Virus record (IMG/VR): IMGVR_UViG_3300033144_001711
Span: 1 to 49,193 of that record
Direction: 5' to 3' (one strand)
DNA length: 49,193 nt
Source: a virus
Shown here: piece after piece, positions 1 through 7,465 of the stretch
How positions within the stretch are numbered: position 1 is the stretch's first letter
Layout of the letters: the number at the start of each line of letters is the position of its first letter
The notes under the pieces: model-generated
Databases searched by the model: none
Told to the model about the DNA's origin: nothing
What the model saw: only the letters and a program-made list of their open reading frames with translations
Translations under genes and position numbers: made by a program

Positions 1-9
1 CTTAATCAT
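1..9 (-). CDS. First three codons of the HExxH metallopeptidase gene (second, truncated copy)
   Basis: Read on the minus strand, these nine bases are ATG ATT AAG (Met-Ile-Lys). They match the start of the metallopeptidase at 48521-48811 and directly follow the o-spanin stop at 12-14. The same o-spanin to peptidase junction exists at 48808-48811, so the left edge of the window repeats a junction that is intact at the right end. It is a fragment caused by the window boundary or assembly, not a separate gene. Confidence 0.6.
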
Positions 10-11
10 GT

Positions 12-335
12 CTAGTCACAGCCACCTAACGATTCGTCGTGGGCAGCAACTACTGCTTCAATCTCTCGTAGGTAAGACTTCAGAGTCAAATCGTTCTCTG
101 CCAATGTTAAGAATCCTGACGGGGAAACCTCTCGCATCCGAGACTGGTCTTCAACTGACACTGGTTGTAAAACGAAATCCCTCTCTAGACACAGCGGGGC
201 ATCTAACAGCCTCTGAGATACACACCCTGAGAGAACAGTACATAACAGCACAAGCAAAGGCAATAAACAAACTGATGGAAGACGAACTGATGAAGGTTGC
301 TTCTGCAAACCAAGTCGTTGATGATTAGAAGTCAT
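12..335 (-). CDS. o-spanin (Rz1-like outer-membrane lipoprotein), allele A
   Basis: This is the outer-membrane half of the spanin complex, which fuses inner and outer membranes in the last step of Gram-negative lysis. From the ATG at 335 the protein has a basic, Ser/Arg-rich N-terminus, a hydrophobic stretch and a lipobox ending L-S-G-C, then a short periplasmic domain of about 70 residues. It starts inside the 3' end of the i-spanin gene (325-624) in another frame, the classic Rz/Rz1 arrangement. An in-frame TTG at 365 would add ten residues but precedes no better signal peptide. A diverged second copy lies at 48808-49101: the C-terminal half is nearly identical (for example the block LCLERDFVLQPVS), while the signal-peptide region differs strongly. 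Confidence 0.8.
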   Translation of the reverse strand: MTSNHQRLGLQKQPSSVRLPSVCLLPLLVLLCTVLSGCVSQRLLDAPLCLERDFVLQPVSVEDQSRMREVSPSGFLTLAENDLTLKSYLREIEAVVAAHDESLGGCD

Positions 336-624
336 TGGGATCTGTGAAGTTGCCAACACCTTCAAACTCTTCTTTCTTCTTTGATAGTTCTTTCTTTAGT
401 TCTTCCCTTCGGGAGAACAATACTTTCCGGGAGAACAATACTTTCTTCTCTTCTTTCTTTATTATCTTGTTAACTCTTTGAACATGGACTCTTGCTTTGA
501 GGACATCCCTCTCCATTCTAGCCTTGTCTCTTGCATTCTTTAGCATCTGCATCCTGCCGATGGCAGCCAGTACAATCAGTACTACTGCTCCGATAGCATA
601 CATCTTAGACATTAACCAAGTCAT
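325..624 (-). CDS. i-spanin (Rz-like inner-membrane protein)
   Basis: A 99-residue type II membrane protein. An N-terminal transmembrane helix (about residues 8-26) is followed by a long, highly charged coiled coil rich in Lys, Glu and Arg. This is the usual architecture of Rz, which spans the periplasm and pairs with the Rz1 lipoprotein. It overlaps the holin stop by 4 bases (621-624) and the o-spanin start downstream, so holin, i-spanin and o-spanin form a lysis cassette. The coiled coil contains a duplicated hexapeptide K-V-L-F-S-R encoded by an 18-bp tandem repeat. Confidence 0.82.
   Translation of the reverse strand: MTWLMSKMYAIGAVVLIVLAAIGRMQMLKNARDKARMERDVLKARVHVQRVNKIIKKEEKKVLFSRKVLFSRREELKKELSKKKEEFEGVGNFTDPNDF
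410..445. repeat. Two perfect tandem copies of an 18-bp unit inside the i-spanin gene
   Basis: Positions 410-427 and 428-445 are identical. The duplication is in frame and doubles a six-residue segment of the coiled coil. The right end of the window (49193) stops exactly at the position equivalent to 427, the end of the first copy, which suggests the repeat helped break the assembly there. Confidence 0.9.
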
Positions 625-869
625 CTTTCAATACCAACATCGGTTATCGTTCTCAACATCAGATTGAGAATAGCCAATCCAAACACTACCCAAGGTAGCG
701 CTGGACCGAGCAACGGACCCATGCCTGTTAACACGGTAGACAATCCCTCAGTAAAAAACACCGCACTACCTACGACGTTCAACCATATGGTCTTGCTCTT
801 GTACCACGGTTTCCCGACGGGCTCCACGATCATGTCCACTGTTAGCTGTTCTAATTCAAGTTTACTCAT
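621..869 (-). CDS. Putative holin
   Basis: An 82-residue protein with a short charged N-terminus, a K-P-W-Y-K-S-K-T-I-W-L-N-V motif like that of many small phage holins, and two hydrophobic segments (about residues 27-48 and 56-74) separated by a Gly/Pro-rich turn. It would form inner-membrane holes that release or activate the M15 endolysin encoded at 3750-4142. It sits directly upstream of the spanin pair, overlapping it by 4 bases. The function follows from size, topology and context; no catalytic residues are expected. Confidence 0.7.
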   Translation of the reverse strand: MSKLELEQLTVDMIVEPVGKPWYKSKTIWLNVVGSAVFFTEGLSTVLTGMGPLLGPALPWVVFGLAILNLMLRTITDVGIER

Positions 870-1180
870 CTTACTATTTTCTCCTGTGCTGCAAGTAATC
901 TCTCTAATGTTCTGTAGGCTGAGTGCCTACGAAGATGCCCATCCTTTTCATTAGGATCACGGGCATCTAACCAAATCTTCTCGAACATACCACCCTTCCC
1001 CGTGACTACATTCTCGTAGTACAAGTTAACTAGTAGTTCATCCTTTCCATTGGCGTAGTCCTTGTATGGAGGTATGGCTACTACCTTGATAATATACCCC
1101 TCCCCCTTACGTGAGAACTCGTCCGAGGTAACTCGCGACTCCATCCTTCCTTCTTCTTCTTTCTTGTCATAGGTTATCAC
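866..1180 (-). CDS. Hypothetical protein between tail fibre genes and holin
   Basis: A 104-residue soluble, charged protein with no motif I recognise. It has several aromatic and Lys/Glu-rich stretches and ends in an amphipathic helix. An internal Met at residue 13 (start 1144) is an alternative start. It overlaps the holin start by 4 bases and abuts the upstream tail gene stop at 1180, so it is translated within the late tail-lysis unit. It could be a minor tail component or lysis accessory factor; the sequence does not decide. Confidence 0.6.
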   Translation of the reverse strand: MITYDKKEEEGRMESRVTSDEFSRKGEGYIIKVVAIPPYKDYANGKDELLVNLYYENVVTGKGGMFEKIWLDARDPNEKDGHLRRHSAYRTLERLLAAQEKIVR

Positions 1181-1632
1181 TAGAAGTCCTCCCTGTCAGC
1201 AGTCAGCGTGTAGCTACCGGTGTCCTGCTCGACACTACCATCATCTATGTGGTAGGTCATAGATATGGACTTACCACCTGAGCTAGTAGTGTTGTCGTAC
1301 ACGTACATCCACCTATCAGCGGTCAATGCGTAGTACGTACCCTCGAATCCCCAACCTACTCGGAAAGCTGTGTCCCCTGTTAAGTTAGAGAACTTCGTCC
1401 GGTATGCACCGGGTGCGGAGGTCGTAGGTCGTATCCAGTCATTGGTCACATCGATCTGGACATAGCCCGCAGCGTTATCCTTCTGATACATGTTGCCGTC
1501 ACCGTCCACCTTGAAGTAGGCTAGGGCATCGGCTCCGAAGTTGAAGGCTGTGTTGGAATGGTTGGATAAGGTAACTACGTCAGCAGGTGCAGCAGCTCCA
1601 TCGTCGAACAATGCAAATAAGTTAAGTAACAA
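1180..1632 (-). CDS. Putative tail fibre/tip protein
   Basis: A 150-residue protein with alternating Ser/Thr/Gly/Asp-rich beta-type sequence and many Tyr and Trp residues, typical of small distal tail fibre or tip domains. It overlaps the preceding fibre gene by 11 bases (1622-1632) and lies in a run of fibre genes. No signal peptide or catalytic motif is visible. I infer a receptor-contacting or structural role at the fibre end from composition and position only. Confidence 0.55.
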   Translation of the reverse strand: MLLNLFALFDDGAAAPADVVTLSNHSNTAFNFGADALAYFKVDGDGNMYQKDNAAGYVQIDVTNDWIRPTTSAPGAYRTKFSNLTGDTAFRVGWGFEGTYYALTADRWMYVYDNTTSSGGKSISMTYHIDDGSVEQDTGSYTLTADREDF

Positions 1633-2257
1633 GAGCTGAACCAGCTACTTTCCAAGCTGTTGCAGTTACCTTCTTAATGACGGCACTTGCTCCAGCTCCC
1701 AGTGTCCGGGTACCTGTTGTGTTATCCTTTGACCAAGTCAATGTATCAGTGGTGATGGCCAATGACCAGTCAACTGAGCTATCGTTCTCTATCCCGATCA
1801 TCGTACCTATGGGGTATGCAACAGAACCGTTGGCTGGTATAGTTATCGTCTGTGCTGCGGTCGACCCAGTAGAACGGATCGTCTTACCAGCATCAGTGAG
1901 TACCATCGTATCATCAGAGGTAACTCCTCTGATGATGGAGAGCACGCTCCACTGGGCAGTGGTAACTCCTGCCGTGTCATGCCTAGCTATGTCTGTGTCT
2001 ACTGGTTCATACACACCTGTGTGGTTATGGTTACCAAAGGCTACTGTACTGCCTGAGGTGCCCGTAGGCACGTTACCTATCGGTATGTTGGCCCACGTAA
2101 CAGCAGCAGAGAGGTCGTTGACCTCTGAACCTGCGGCTACTGCTTCCCAAGCTGAGTTACCAGCACCATCGGCAGTTAGTACCCATCCATCAGTAGCACC
2201 CTGCGAGTTAATCGAGGATGCTATTACACCAGCGGGTGGGGATAATAGCCAACTCAT
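1622..2257 (-). CDS. Tail fibre protein
   Basis: A 211-residue protein from the ATG at 2257, which overlaps the upstream fibre gene's stop as TAATG and fixes the start; a longer reading from 2284 is less likely. It contains G-N-H-N-H-T-G, an HxH motif shared with many trimeric fibres where such histidines bind a metal along the fibre axis. A Gly/Ala/Thr-rich beta-structured C-terminus follows. With the genes on either side it probably forms the host-recognition apparatus. A 10-bp-stem inverted repeat lies in the gene at 1911-1935. Confidence 0.7.
   Translation of the reverse strand: MSWLLSPPAGVIASSINSQGATDGWVLTADGAGNSAWEAVAAGSEVNDLSAAVTWANIPIGNVPTGTSGSTVAFGNHNHTGVYEPVDTDIARHDTAGVTTAQWSVLSIIRGVTSDDTMVLTDAGKTIRSTGSTAAQTITIPANGSVAYPIGTMIGIENDSSVDWSLAITTDTLTWSKDNTTGTRTLGAGASAVIKKVTATAWKVAGSALVT
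1911..1935. repeat. Inverted repeat with 10-bp stem and 5-base loop in tail fibre gene
   Basis: Arms 1911-1920 and 1926-1935 are perfect reverse complements around the loop TAACT. There is no T-tract on either side, so it is not an intrinsic terminator. It resembles the early-region hairpins but has a longer loop. Confidence 0.7.
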
Positions 2258-3480
2258 TAGTCGAGTTGCGTAAGCTCCATCCAACTGCCTTTAAGCAGCG
2301 TAGTTGGAGAAGCATCTGATGTACCCTGAGACCACGACAGGCCGAGTGTACTGGATACAGTAGCATGGGGCTGGTATACCCCTGTAAAGTGGATACCGAT
2401 TACATTCGGTGCGCCAGCGGCAAGAGCAATAGTAGTGGTAGCGTTCATAGCTACGTTGTCACTGTTGTTAGTACCAGCTGAATCAATCATTGAGTAGTTA
2501 ACACGACCTATTTGCAAGGTCTGTGAAGATACCCACGCATGTTTGAAGTCAGGCGTAGCAGATACCATTGACAAGTATAGGAATGCCTCAAACTTGTACA
2601 TCTTGTCAACGGTTGGAACGGTAACAATCAAGTCAGCATCGGCAGTGATCGTGGAATCTGTCGTTTGTCCCTCATTTGCAGACTTAACTGCGCGGACTGA
2701 CCTAGTACCTACAGCCAGTGCGCCATTGTCAGTTATCTGTACGTCCCGTCCGGTGTCATCTGTAAAGTAGAGGTCATTAGGTGCGTTGTTCTTGACCCAG
2801 ACCTGTCCGAATCCAGTGATGTCATCTAATCCAGCAGCGATCTCATCAATGAACAGGCCCGATCCATTAGAACCACCGTCGATCTTAACACCTTTCTCAG
2901 TACTAAGTACGATCTTAGATGTAGTAGCGAAGGCATCGATGATGCCATCCGTACCATCGTGGTAGATACGCATATAGTCGGCGTCAGTATTATCCCAGCA
3001 CCGCAAATCCATGCCACCTGTTAAGTCTAGGTATGAAGCACCAGTGAAGTTGATGCTCGTTACTGCTGGTGAGTACGTCCAGTTAGCATCTGTCCCATCT
3101 AGTGTCATGGTGAGGCTATCGCCCGAACCACCTACTACCTCCCACACACGGAACCCGGCTTCTAAGTCAACTAGTGCCTCGAAGTCCCAAGCTCCCGTGA
3201 CGGTGTACGGTAGGGCCGCACTGAACGTGGCGGAACTGGTGAAACCAGTAACGATGTCATCTACGTACTTCTTACTTGCGGCGTCCTGATCTGATACAGG
3301 GACCCCGATGTTGTTAACCAATTGGGAGTTCATGTCTAGAGCAACACTCATCGTGTTCGGAGTGGTGCCGTCCCTAGACAGAGTATTCTCCATCGCCGCT
3401 TCAATCAGGTCGTTGTTCGCATTCATAGTAGTTACGTATGCGTACCCTGCTGCGGTAGGTGTGAGTGCTAATTTAGCCAT
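2257..3480 (-). CDS. Tail fibre protein
   Basis: A 407-residue protein. The N-terminus holds a D-M-N-S-Q-L-V-N-N-I-G segment followed by a D-A-A-S-K-K-Y-V-D-D stretch. This pattern is common in phage side-tail fibres and in the shaft of T7 gp17-like fibres. The rest is Gly/Thr/Asp-rich beta structure. The ribosome-binding site AGGAA lies about 9 bases upstream of the ATG. It follows the coiled-coil membrane protein at 3484 and is coupled by TAATG to the next fibre gene. It is the main candidate for the receptor-binding fibre, with the LamG protein at 23679-25553. Confidence 0.75.
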   Translation of the reverse strand: MAKLALTPTAAGYAYVTTMNANNDLIEAAMENTLSRDGTTPNTMSVALDMNSQLVNNIGVPVSDQDAASKKYVDDIVTGFTSSATFSAALPYTVTGAWDFEALVDLEAGFRVWEVVGGSGDSLTMTLDGTDANWTYSPAVTSINFTGASYLDLTGGMDLRCWDNTDADYMRIYHDGTDGIIDAFATTSKIVLSTEKGVKIDGGSNGSGLFIDEIAAGLDDITGFGQVWVKNNAPNDLYFTDDTGRDVQITDNGALAVGTRSVRAVKSANEGQTTDSTITADADLIVTVPTVDKMYKFEAFLYLSMVSATPDFKHAWVSSQTLQIGRVNYSMIDSAGTNNSDNVAMNATTTIALAAGAPNVIGIHFTGVYQPHATVSSTLGLSWSQGTSDASPTTLLKGSWMELTQLD

Positions 3481-3483
3481 CTT

Positions 3484-3753
3484 TTACATTTCCTCTAATT
3501 TGTCTATAATTCTGTCAAGTTTCTCGTCTTGCTTAGATTGCTCTTGAAGTACAAATTGTTGTGTGATCTGTACTTCCGTTAAGGTCTGGTTAATCTCCGA
3601 GACCTCCTTCTGGACCTCTTCAATCTTCTGCGTCTCTTCCTGTAGTTGGTCTACTTCTTGTGCCAGTGCGCCATAGTTGTATACTCCCCCCAATACAGCT
3701 AGGGTGAGGGTAACCGCTACCCCTACGCTAAGACCGCTTGCTTCCTTTCTCAT
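3484..3753 (-). CDS. Small membrane-anchored coiled-coil protein
   Basis: An 89-residue protein. One N-terminal hydrophobic segment (about residues 8-30) is followed by a Glu/Gln/Lys heptad-rich coiled coil to the end. The architecture matches Rz-like i-spanins and resembles XhlA-type hemolysin partners in reverse order. It begins with ATGA coupling to the endolysin stop (3750-3753), which supports a lysis role. Because a full Rz/Rz1 pair exists at 12-624, this may be a second lysis accessory protein or a pinholin/antiholin partner; this is inference. Confidence 0.65.
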   Translation of the reverse strand: MRKEASGLSVGVAVTLTLAVLGGVYNYGALAQEVDQLQEETQKIEEVQKEVSEINQTLTEVQITQQFVLQEQSKQDEKLDRIIDKLEEM

Positions 3754-4142
3754 AACATAATCTCAAAGTGTGCCCAGTCTCGGTCGTACTCCCCTTGACC
3801 AGTGTAGTTTTTCCAATGCCCACCCCAACGAAGTGGGACCCCTTGTTTGCTGGCTTCAGCTAGGATATAGCTCGCCAGTTCATAGAATGACTTATAACTC
3901 GCTTCGTAGAGCCCCGGATACGGCACGATATCGACAGCGACAGACGGTAATGTGTTGTGCTTAGAAGTCGGGTAACGGTTCCTGCTCCTTCCTTGATGGA
4001 ACGCATTGTTCTGCTCTTCCATGCCCCTGTACCCCCATATGATGGAGAAATCGACATGCTTGATCGCTTGTTCGAGGACACTCTGTAGCTCCGGGTCTAG
4101 TGTGTTAAGGCTTTCCTTACTTCTTTGTCCGAATGTTGGCAC
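3750..4142 (-). CDS. Endolysin: M15-family peptidoglycan peptidase
   Basis: A 130-residue zinc peptidase of the VanY/D-Ala-D-Ala carboxypeptidase-like M15 family, expected to cut peptide crosslinks in peptidoglycan. Visible motifs are S-K-H-N with His62, V-A-V-D-I with Asp71, and D-W-A-H-F-E with His125, which together give the zinc ligands. There is no signal peptide, so release needs the holin. Translation starts at a GTG at 4142 preceded by AGGAGTAGGAAG. The gene overlaps the upstream ADP-ribosyltransferase-like gene by 26 bases. Its length fits a single catalytic domain with no cell-wall-binding module. Confidence 0.87.
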   Translation of the reverse strand: MPTFGQRSKESLNTLDPELQSVLEQAIKHVDFSIIWGYRGMEEQNNAFHQGRSRNRYPTSKHNTLPSVAVDIVPYPGLYEASYKSFYELASYILAEASKQGVPLRWGGHWKNYTGQGEYDRDWAHFEIML

Positions 4143-5442
4143 TTCCTACTCCTAGTCCTAAGGCTCCCATGATAACAGACGTTGCAATGGCTGCATTGCC
4201 CTTCTTGGTCGGGACTGTATAGAACTCAGGGTCCCAGACATTCTTCATCAGGTCCTCATTCCAGTTGATAATACTCAGTGACCCAACATCCTCCACTGTA
4301 TTGTGATATATGATGTGATCGTAGCCCTTCGACTCGATCCACTGCTGTATGTTCTTCGTTATAGCGAACTCATCAACTCCACCGGCAGCTATGTCTAGTG
4401 CCTTCCAGTCCTCCTCAGTCTTGAAGAAGTCATAGAGTTGGTCGAGGATCTCTCCGTTGTCAAAGCCTCCCGTATCTTGTAATACAAGGCCGTTTTTACC
4501 TCTAAACACTACTGGTGTGGTGTTAGGTGTAGGCATCCGCATGAAATCAGAGGCTAATGCCTTGGCTGCTGGTCCATACTCAGTGCCTAGCTGTTCAGCT
4601 ATCTCCTTGATCATGGCGTCCCACTCATCATACACCTCACCCATAGTTAACACTGGCTCCCCGTGAGCTTTACTAAATTGTCTTAACTTGAACTTGCTAA
4701 TATACCCACCAATGGTGTTATGTAGCTCCTTGATAGGAATACCTGCCAATGAGACCAGTGTCTCTGCATCTGCTTGCAGTTCCTTTGACCTCAATATGAA
4801 CTCATCGGGGATCATCATGCCCGGTACCAGTTCTGCGGCCCGATTAGTGCCCATATGGACACCACCTTGCCTTGGCTTGTCGTACTGAATGAGCCTATTG
4901 GGGTTAGTAGGATCCGTCCGGACATCCACATGGAAATTCATCTCCCCGTTGTAGGGAGAACCACCGTCCCACCGCTCATAGTTAGCTTTCCACCGAGGGT
5001 TAGCATTGAGGCCATCAAAGATGTCACTCGACATGGCTTCATGAGCCTGACGGCTCTCAACCACCCTCTCAGACAGCTTATCTACCGCGCCTACCTCCTC
5101 GTCTACGTTATAACCGGAGCGCTTGGCATAGTCAGTGTCCTTCAACTGATCGTTGTACCTGACAGCAAACTCTTCTGGGGTAGCAGTCTGTTCTATCTCG
5201 TTGATACTGGCTTTCGGGTTGGTTACCCGGTCCACCCTCTGAGCCTCCACCTGTGCCTCTGTAAGAGCCGCTATCTCGTCCCCTATCACACCATCTACTC
5301 GACCCCTGTTCGCCTCTGCGGCCTTCGCTAGGTCAAGCCCAGTGAGAGGTGCACCCCCTCCGCTGGTAGCGGTAGCACGAGGAATGGCACCAGCCACGTC
5401 CTCGACTCCTTTGAGTAACTTAAGTACCGCTGTTTTGCCCAT
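4117..5442 (-). CDS. Virion protein with probable ADP-ribosyltransferase (polyvalent-protein type) domain
   Basis: A 441-residue protein. Residues 1-150 are Ala/Glu-rich helical sequence. From about 165 to 405 the sequence fits the ADP-ribosyltransferase fold found in phage polyvalent proteins. It has G-V-H-M-G-T at 194-199, G-Y-D-H-I-I-Y-H-N at 373-381 followed by Glu384 (candidate catalytic Glu), and a closing beta strand S-I-I-N-W-N-E-D-L-M-K at 390-400. Residues 418-435 are hydrophobic and could cross a membrane. It directly follows two large internal virion protein genes and precedes the endolysin, so it is probably packaged and ejected with the DNA, like T4 Alt. With no phage RNA polymerase, host polymerase or translation factors are plausible targets. 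The domain call is by eye. Confidence 0.62.
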   Translation of the reverse strand: MGKTAVLKLLKGVEDVAGAIPRATATSGGGAPLTGLDLAKAAEANRGRVDGVIGDEIAALTEAQVEAQRVDRVTNPKASINEIEQTATPEEFAVRYNDQLKDTDYAKRSGYNVDEEVGAVDKLSERVVESRQAHEAMSSDIFDGLNANPRWKANYERWDGGSPYNGEMNFHVDVRTDPTNPNRLIQYDKPRQGGVHMGTNRAAELVPGMMIPDEFILRSKELQADAETLVSLAGIPIKELHNTIGGYISKFKLRQFSKAHGEPVLTMGEVYDEWDAMIKEIAEQLGTEYGPAAKALASDFMRMPTPNTTPVVFRGKNGLVLQDTGGFDNGEILDQLYDFFKTEEDWKALDIAAGGVDEFAITKNIQQWIESKGYDHIIYHNTVEDVGSLSIINWNEDLMKNVWDPEFYTVPTKKGNAAIATSVIMGALGLGVGSANIRTKK

Positions 5443-7462
5443 CTTCTTCCCTCGGCATCCTCATTTGACCAAAGCTCAGGTCATACTGACGCTCGTAGTC
5501 TGCCACATTGGTGCCATTATGCATTGCCTCAACGTGAGCCAGCCACTTGAGGTCTTTAGAGACCTTTAGCCCTAGGTCCCTAGCATTGATCACCATTCTC
5601 TCGTTCATAACCTTGATATCGGTCCAACCGATTGAAGGCTCCGTCTCCCTTACGTGCTGCCACGCTGCCTTCTCGTCTACTGTGAAGCTAACGTTGCCGT
5701 TCTCTATGTCACTGAAGTTGGCTGTGAGGAACTTGTTCTGTAGAACCGCGAATGGTCCGAAGTTCATCGGTGTTGAGTTGAGATTATCGATGTATCTGTT
5801 AACTCGGTCCACCTCATAGTTCTCTTGTATGATCATGAGGTCATCGGCTAGTACCTGCGTTGCCGCTGGGTTACGCTCATCTATGAGCGACGTCATCTTT
5901 AGGATGTTCGGGTTAGCAAAGGACTCTAGGAGTATCTGTTGACCAGACACATCAAGTGGTCCACTCTGGTTGATAGCAACCACCTCCATGCCCCGAGCTG
6001 TTATCTGTATATCAGCCCGCTCAGGAGATAACTCATCATCTCCAGCCAGCGCTAGGTACTCCGACGTGTTCTTTTGTATGACATCCTCAATGTATGCCTT
6101 CTGTCGCTCCTCTCGTGAGGTAGCACCACGACCTAGAATGTCTGTGGTACCTTGTATCATGGATGAGTACTCTGCCCTTAGCGCTACTGGGTCTCTAGCA
6201 GTCTTGGGAATGCCAGATGACATGGCGATGTCCTCGCCAAGCATCGCTGTTACCAGCCTGTTAGCAATAACACCCAGTCCGTGCTGTGTTTCGCGACCAC
6301 GTCCATCGAAGGTCTGCAATCCAAATTCTATCATAGATACATAAGCCTTAGCATTCCGCGCCATCTCTACTACTTCCCTGTTCTCTTGCTCAAACCCAAT
6401 GGCTTGTGCGGTAGCGTACAGTTCGTAGCCTTGAGTGAGGCTTGGGGTGTCTGTCTCAATGCCTGTTATCAGGTCTTGGAGCATACCAACGTGGGTCTCA
6501 TGTGCTGCCTTAGCTTTGATGTACTTATCCTGATCCCAGAACCGGCTCGGTATGTTAAGGAATGCCGTTTGATCGTCAAAGATGTTCTGTCTGACTTCGT
6601 TAGCTAGTAGCTGCTTCTTACCGTTGTTCCATAGGGAGACCGTCTCCTTTGCACCGGGTACAGTTACATCTTGCATAGCAAGGTGGAAGGTAGCTAAGCC
6701 CTCTCTGTACTGGTTGAAGGTTGCAGTGGTAGAACTAGCCCTTCCGGTCTGACTATCTTTGTAGGTACTGAGGTAACTAGAGATGTCAAGGTCCTGATTA
6801 GACTCCTGAGCAGCAAGGATCTGATCATTGGTGACCTTAAGCTGCACATCAGTGTTCCTACGAGAGAACTCTCTTCCCCACTTAGATGTACCGAACCCTA
6901 GTGGGGACATGCCGAGTTTATTCTCTGCGTAGTCCTTGATCCTATCGATCTCGTCGATATTCATCTTGTTAGCTTGGGCTTGGTCCTTCTCGAACATGTC
7001 AAGAAGCATGATATCTGGGTCGTTCTGCTTGAACCTAGACAGCTGTTGAGTTAACCTAGGCTTCAGCCACGGGAAGTTATTAGTAGTCTGCTCGAGATTC
7101 TGAGCTAACTCCAGATTCAGTGCCGCTCTGTGGCTACCTGTGTTCTGTTGTACTCCGTCCTCCAGTGCCCATATGGTGTTAAGGGCATCATCGGCTACAG
7201 GATCGCCTGTATCTGCAACACGGATCTGCTGTACCTCTACGGCCCCGTCACTACCTGATGCAGCAGCAGTGGATGCTCTATTCTTTGCATCAAGACTCTC
7301 AGCAGCGATGCCTCCTGATACTGACTTCATAAGATCAAAGGCATCATTGAAGCCTGCCGCCGTCACATCTCCCGGCTGAGCCACTGAGTGTGGGTCCGCT
7401 GTTCCCCGTACTGGGTCGGATTCGATTGTGCCTACGCTCTTTGGTAAATCTCCAGTTGCCAT
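5420..7462 (-). CDS. Internal virion protein (T7 gp15-like position)
   Basis: A 680-residue, mostly helical, Gln/Asn/Asp-rich protein without transmembrane segments or enzymatic motifs that I can see. In T7-like phages the gene at this place encodes an internal core protein ejected into the periplasm to build the DNA channel with gp14 and gp16 equivalents. The ATG at 7462 is preceded by AAGGAA and lies 3 bases after the stop of the 1683-residue gene. It overlaps the ADP-ribosyltransferase-like gene by 23 bases. The role comes from gene order, size and composition. Confidence 0.65.
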   Translation of the reverse strand: MATGDLPKSVGTIESDPVRGTADPHSVAQPGDVTAAGFNDAFDLMKSVSGGIAAESLDAKNRASTAAASGSDGAVEVQQIRVADTGDPVADDALNTIWALEDGVQQNTGSHRAALNLELAQNLEQTTNNFPWLKPRLTQQLSRFKQNDPDIMLLDMFEKDQAQANKMNIDEIDRIKDYAENKLGMSPLGFGTSKWGREFSRRNTDVQLKVTNDQILAAQESNQDLDISSYLSTYKDSQTGRASSTTATFNQYREGLATFHLAMQDVTVPGAKETVSLWNNGKKQLLANEVRQNIFDDQTAFLNIPSRFWDQDKYIKAKAAHETHVGMLQDLITGIETDTPSLTQGYELYATAQAIGFEQENREVVEMARNAKAYVSMIEFGLQTFDGRGRETQHGLGVIANRLVTAMLGEDIAMSSGIPKTARDPVALRAEYSSMIQGTTDILGRGATSREERQKAYIEDVIQKNTSEYLALAGDDELSPERADIQITARGMEVVAINQSGPLDVSGQQILLESFANPNILKMTSLIDERNPAATQVLADDLMIIQENYEVDRVNRYIDNLNSTPMNFGPFAVLQNKFLTANFSDIENGNVSFTVDEKAAWQHVRETEPSIGWTDIKVMNERMVINARDLGLKVSKDLKWLAHVEAMHNGTNVADYERQYDLSFGQMRMPREEDGQNSGT

Positions 7463-7465
7463 TAT

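Noticed and set aside
8-328. Plus-strand open frame opposite the o-spanin, also open in the second copy at 48738-49094
   Set aside because: The minus-strand frame has a signal peptide, lipobox and the right neighbour (Rz). The plus frame has no ribosome-binding site and its similarity follows from the shared DNA.
1677-2273. Long plus-strand open frame opposite the tail fibre
   Set aside because: A shadow of the fibre gene: no ribosome-binding site, no promoter and composition of an antisense frame. The same holds for other long antisense frames at 3-23 kb.
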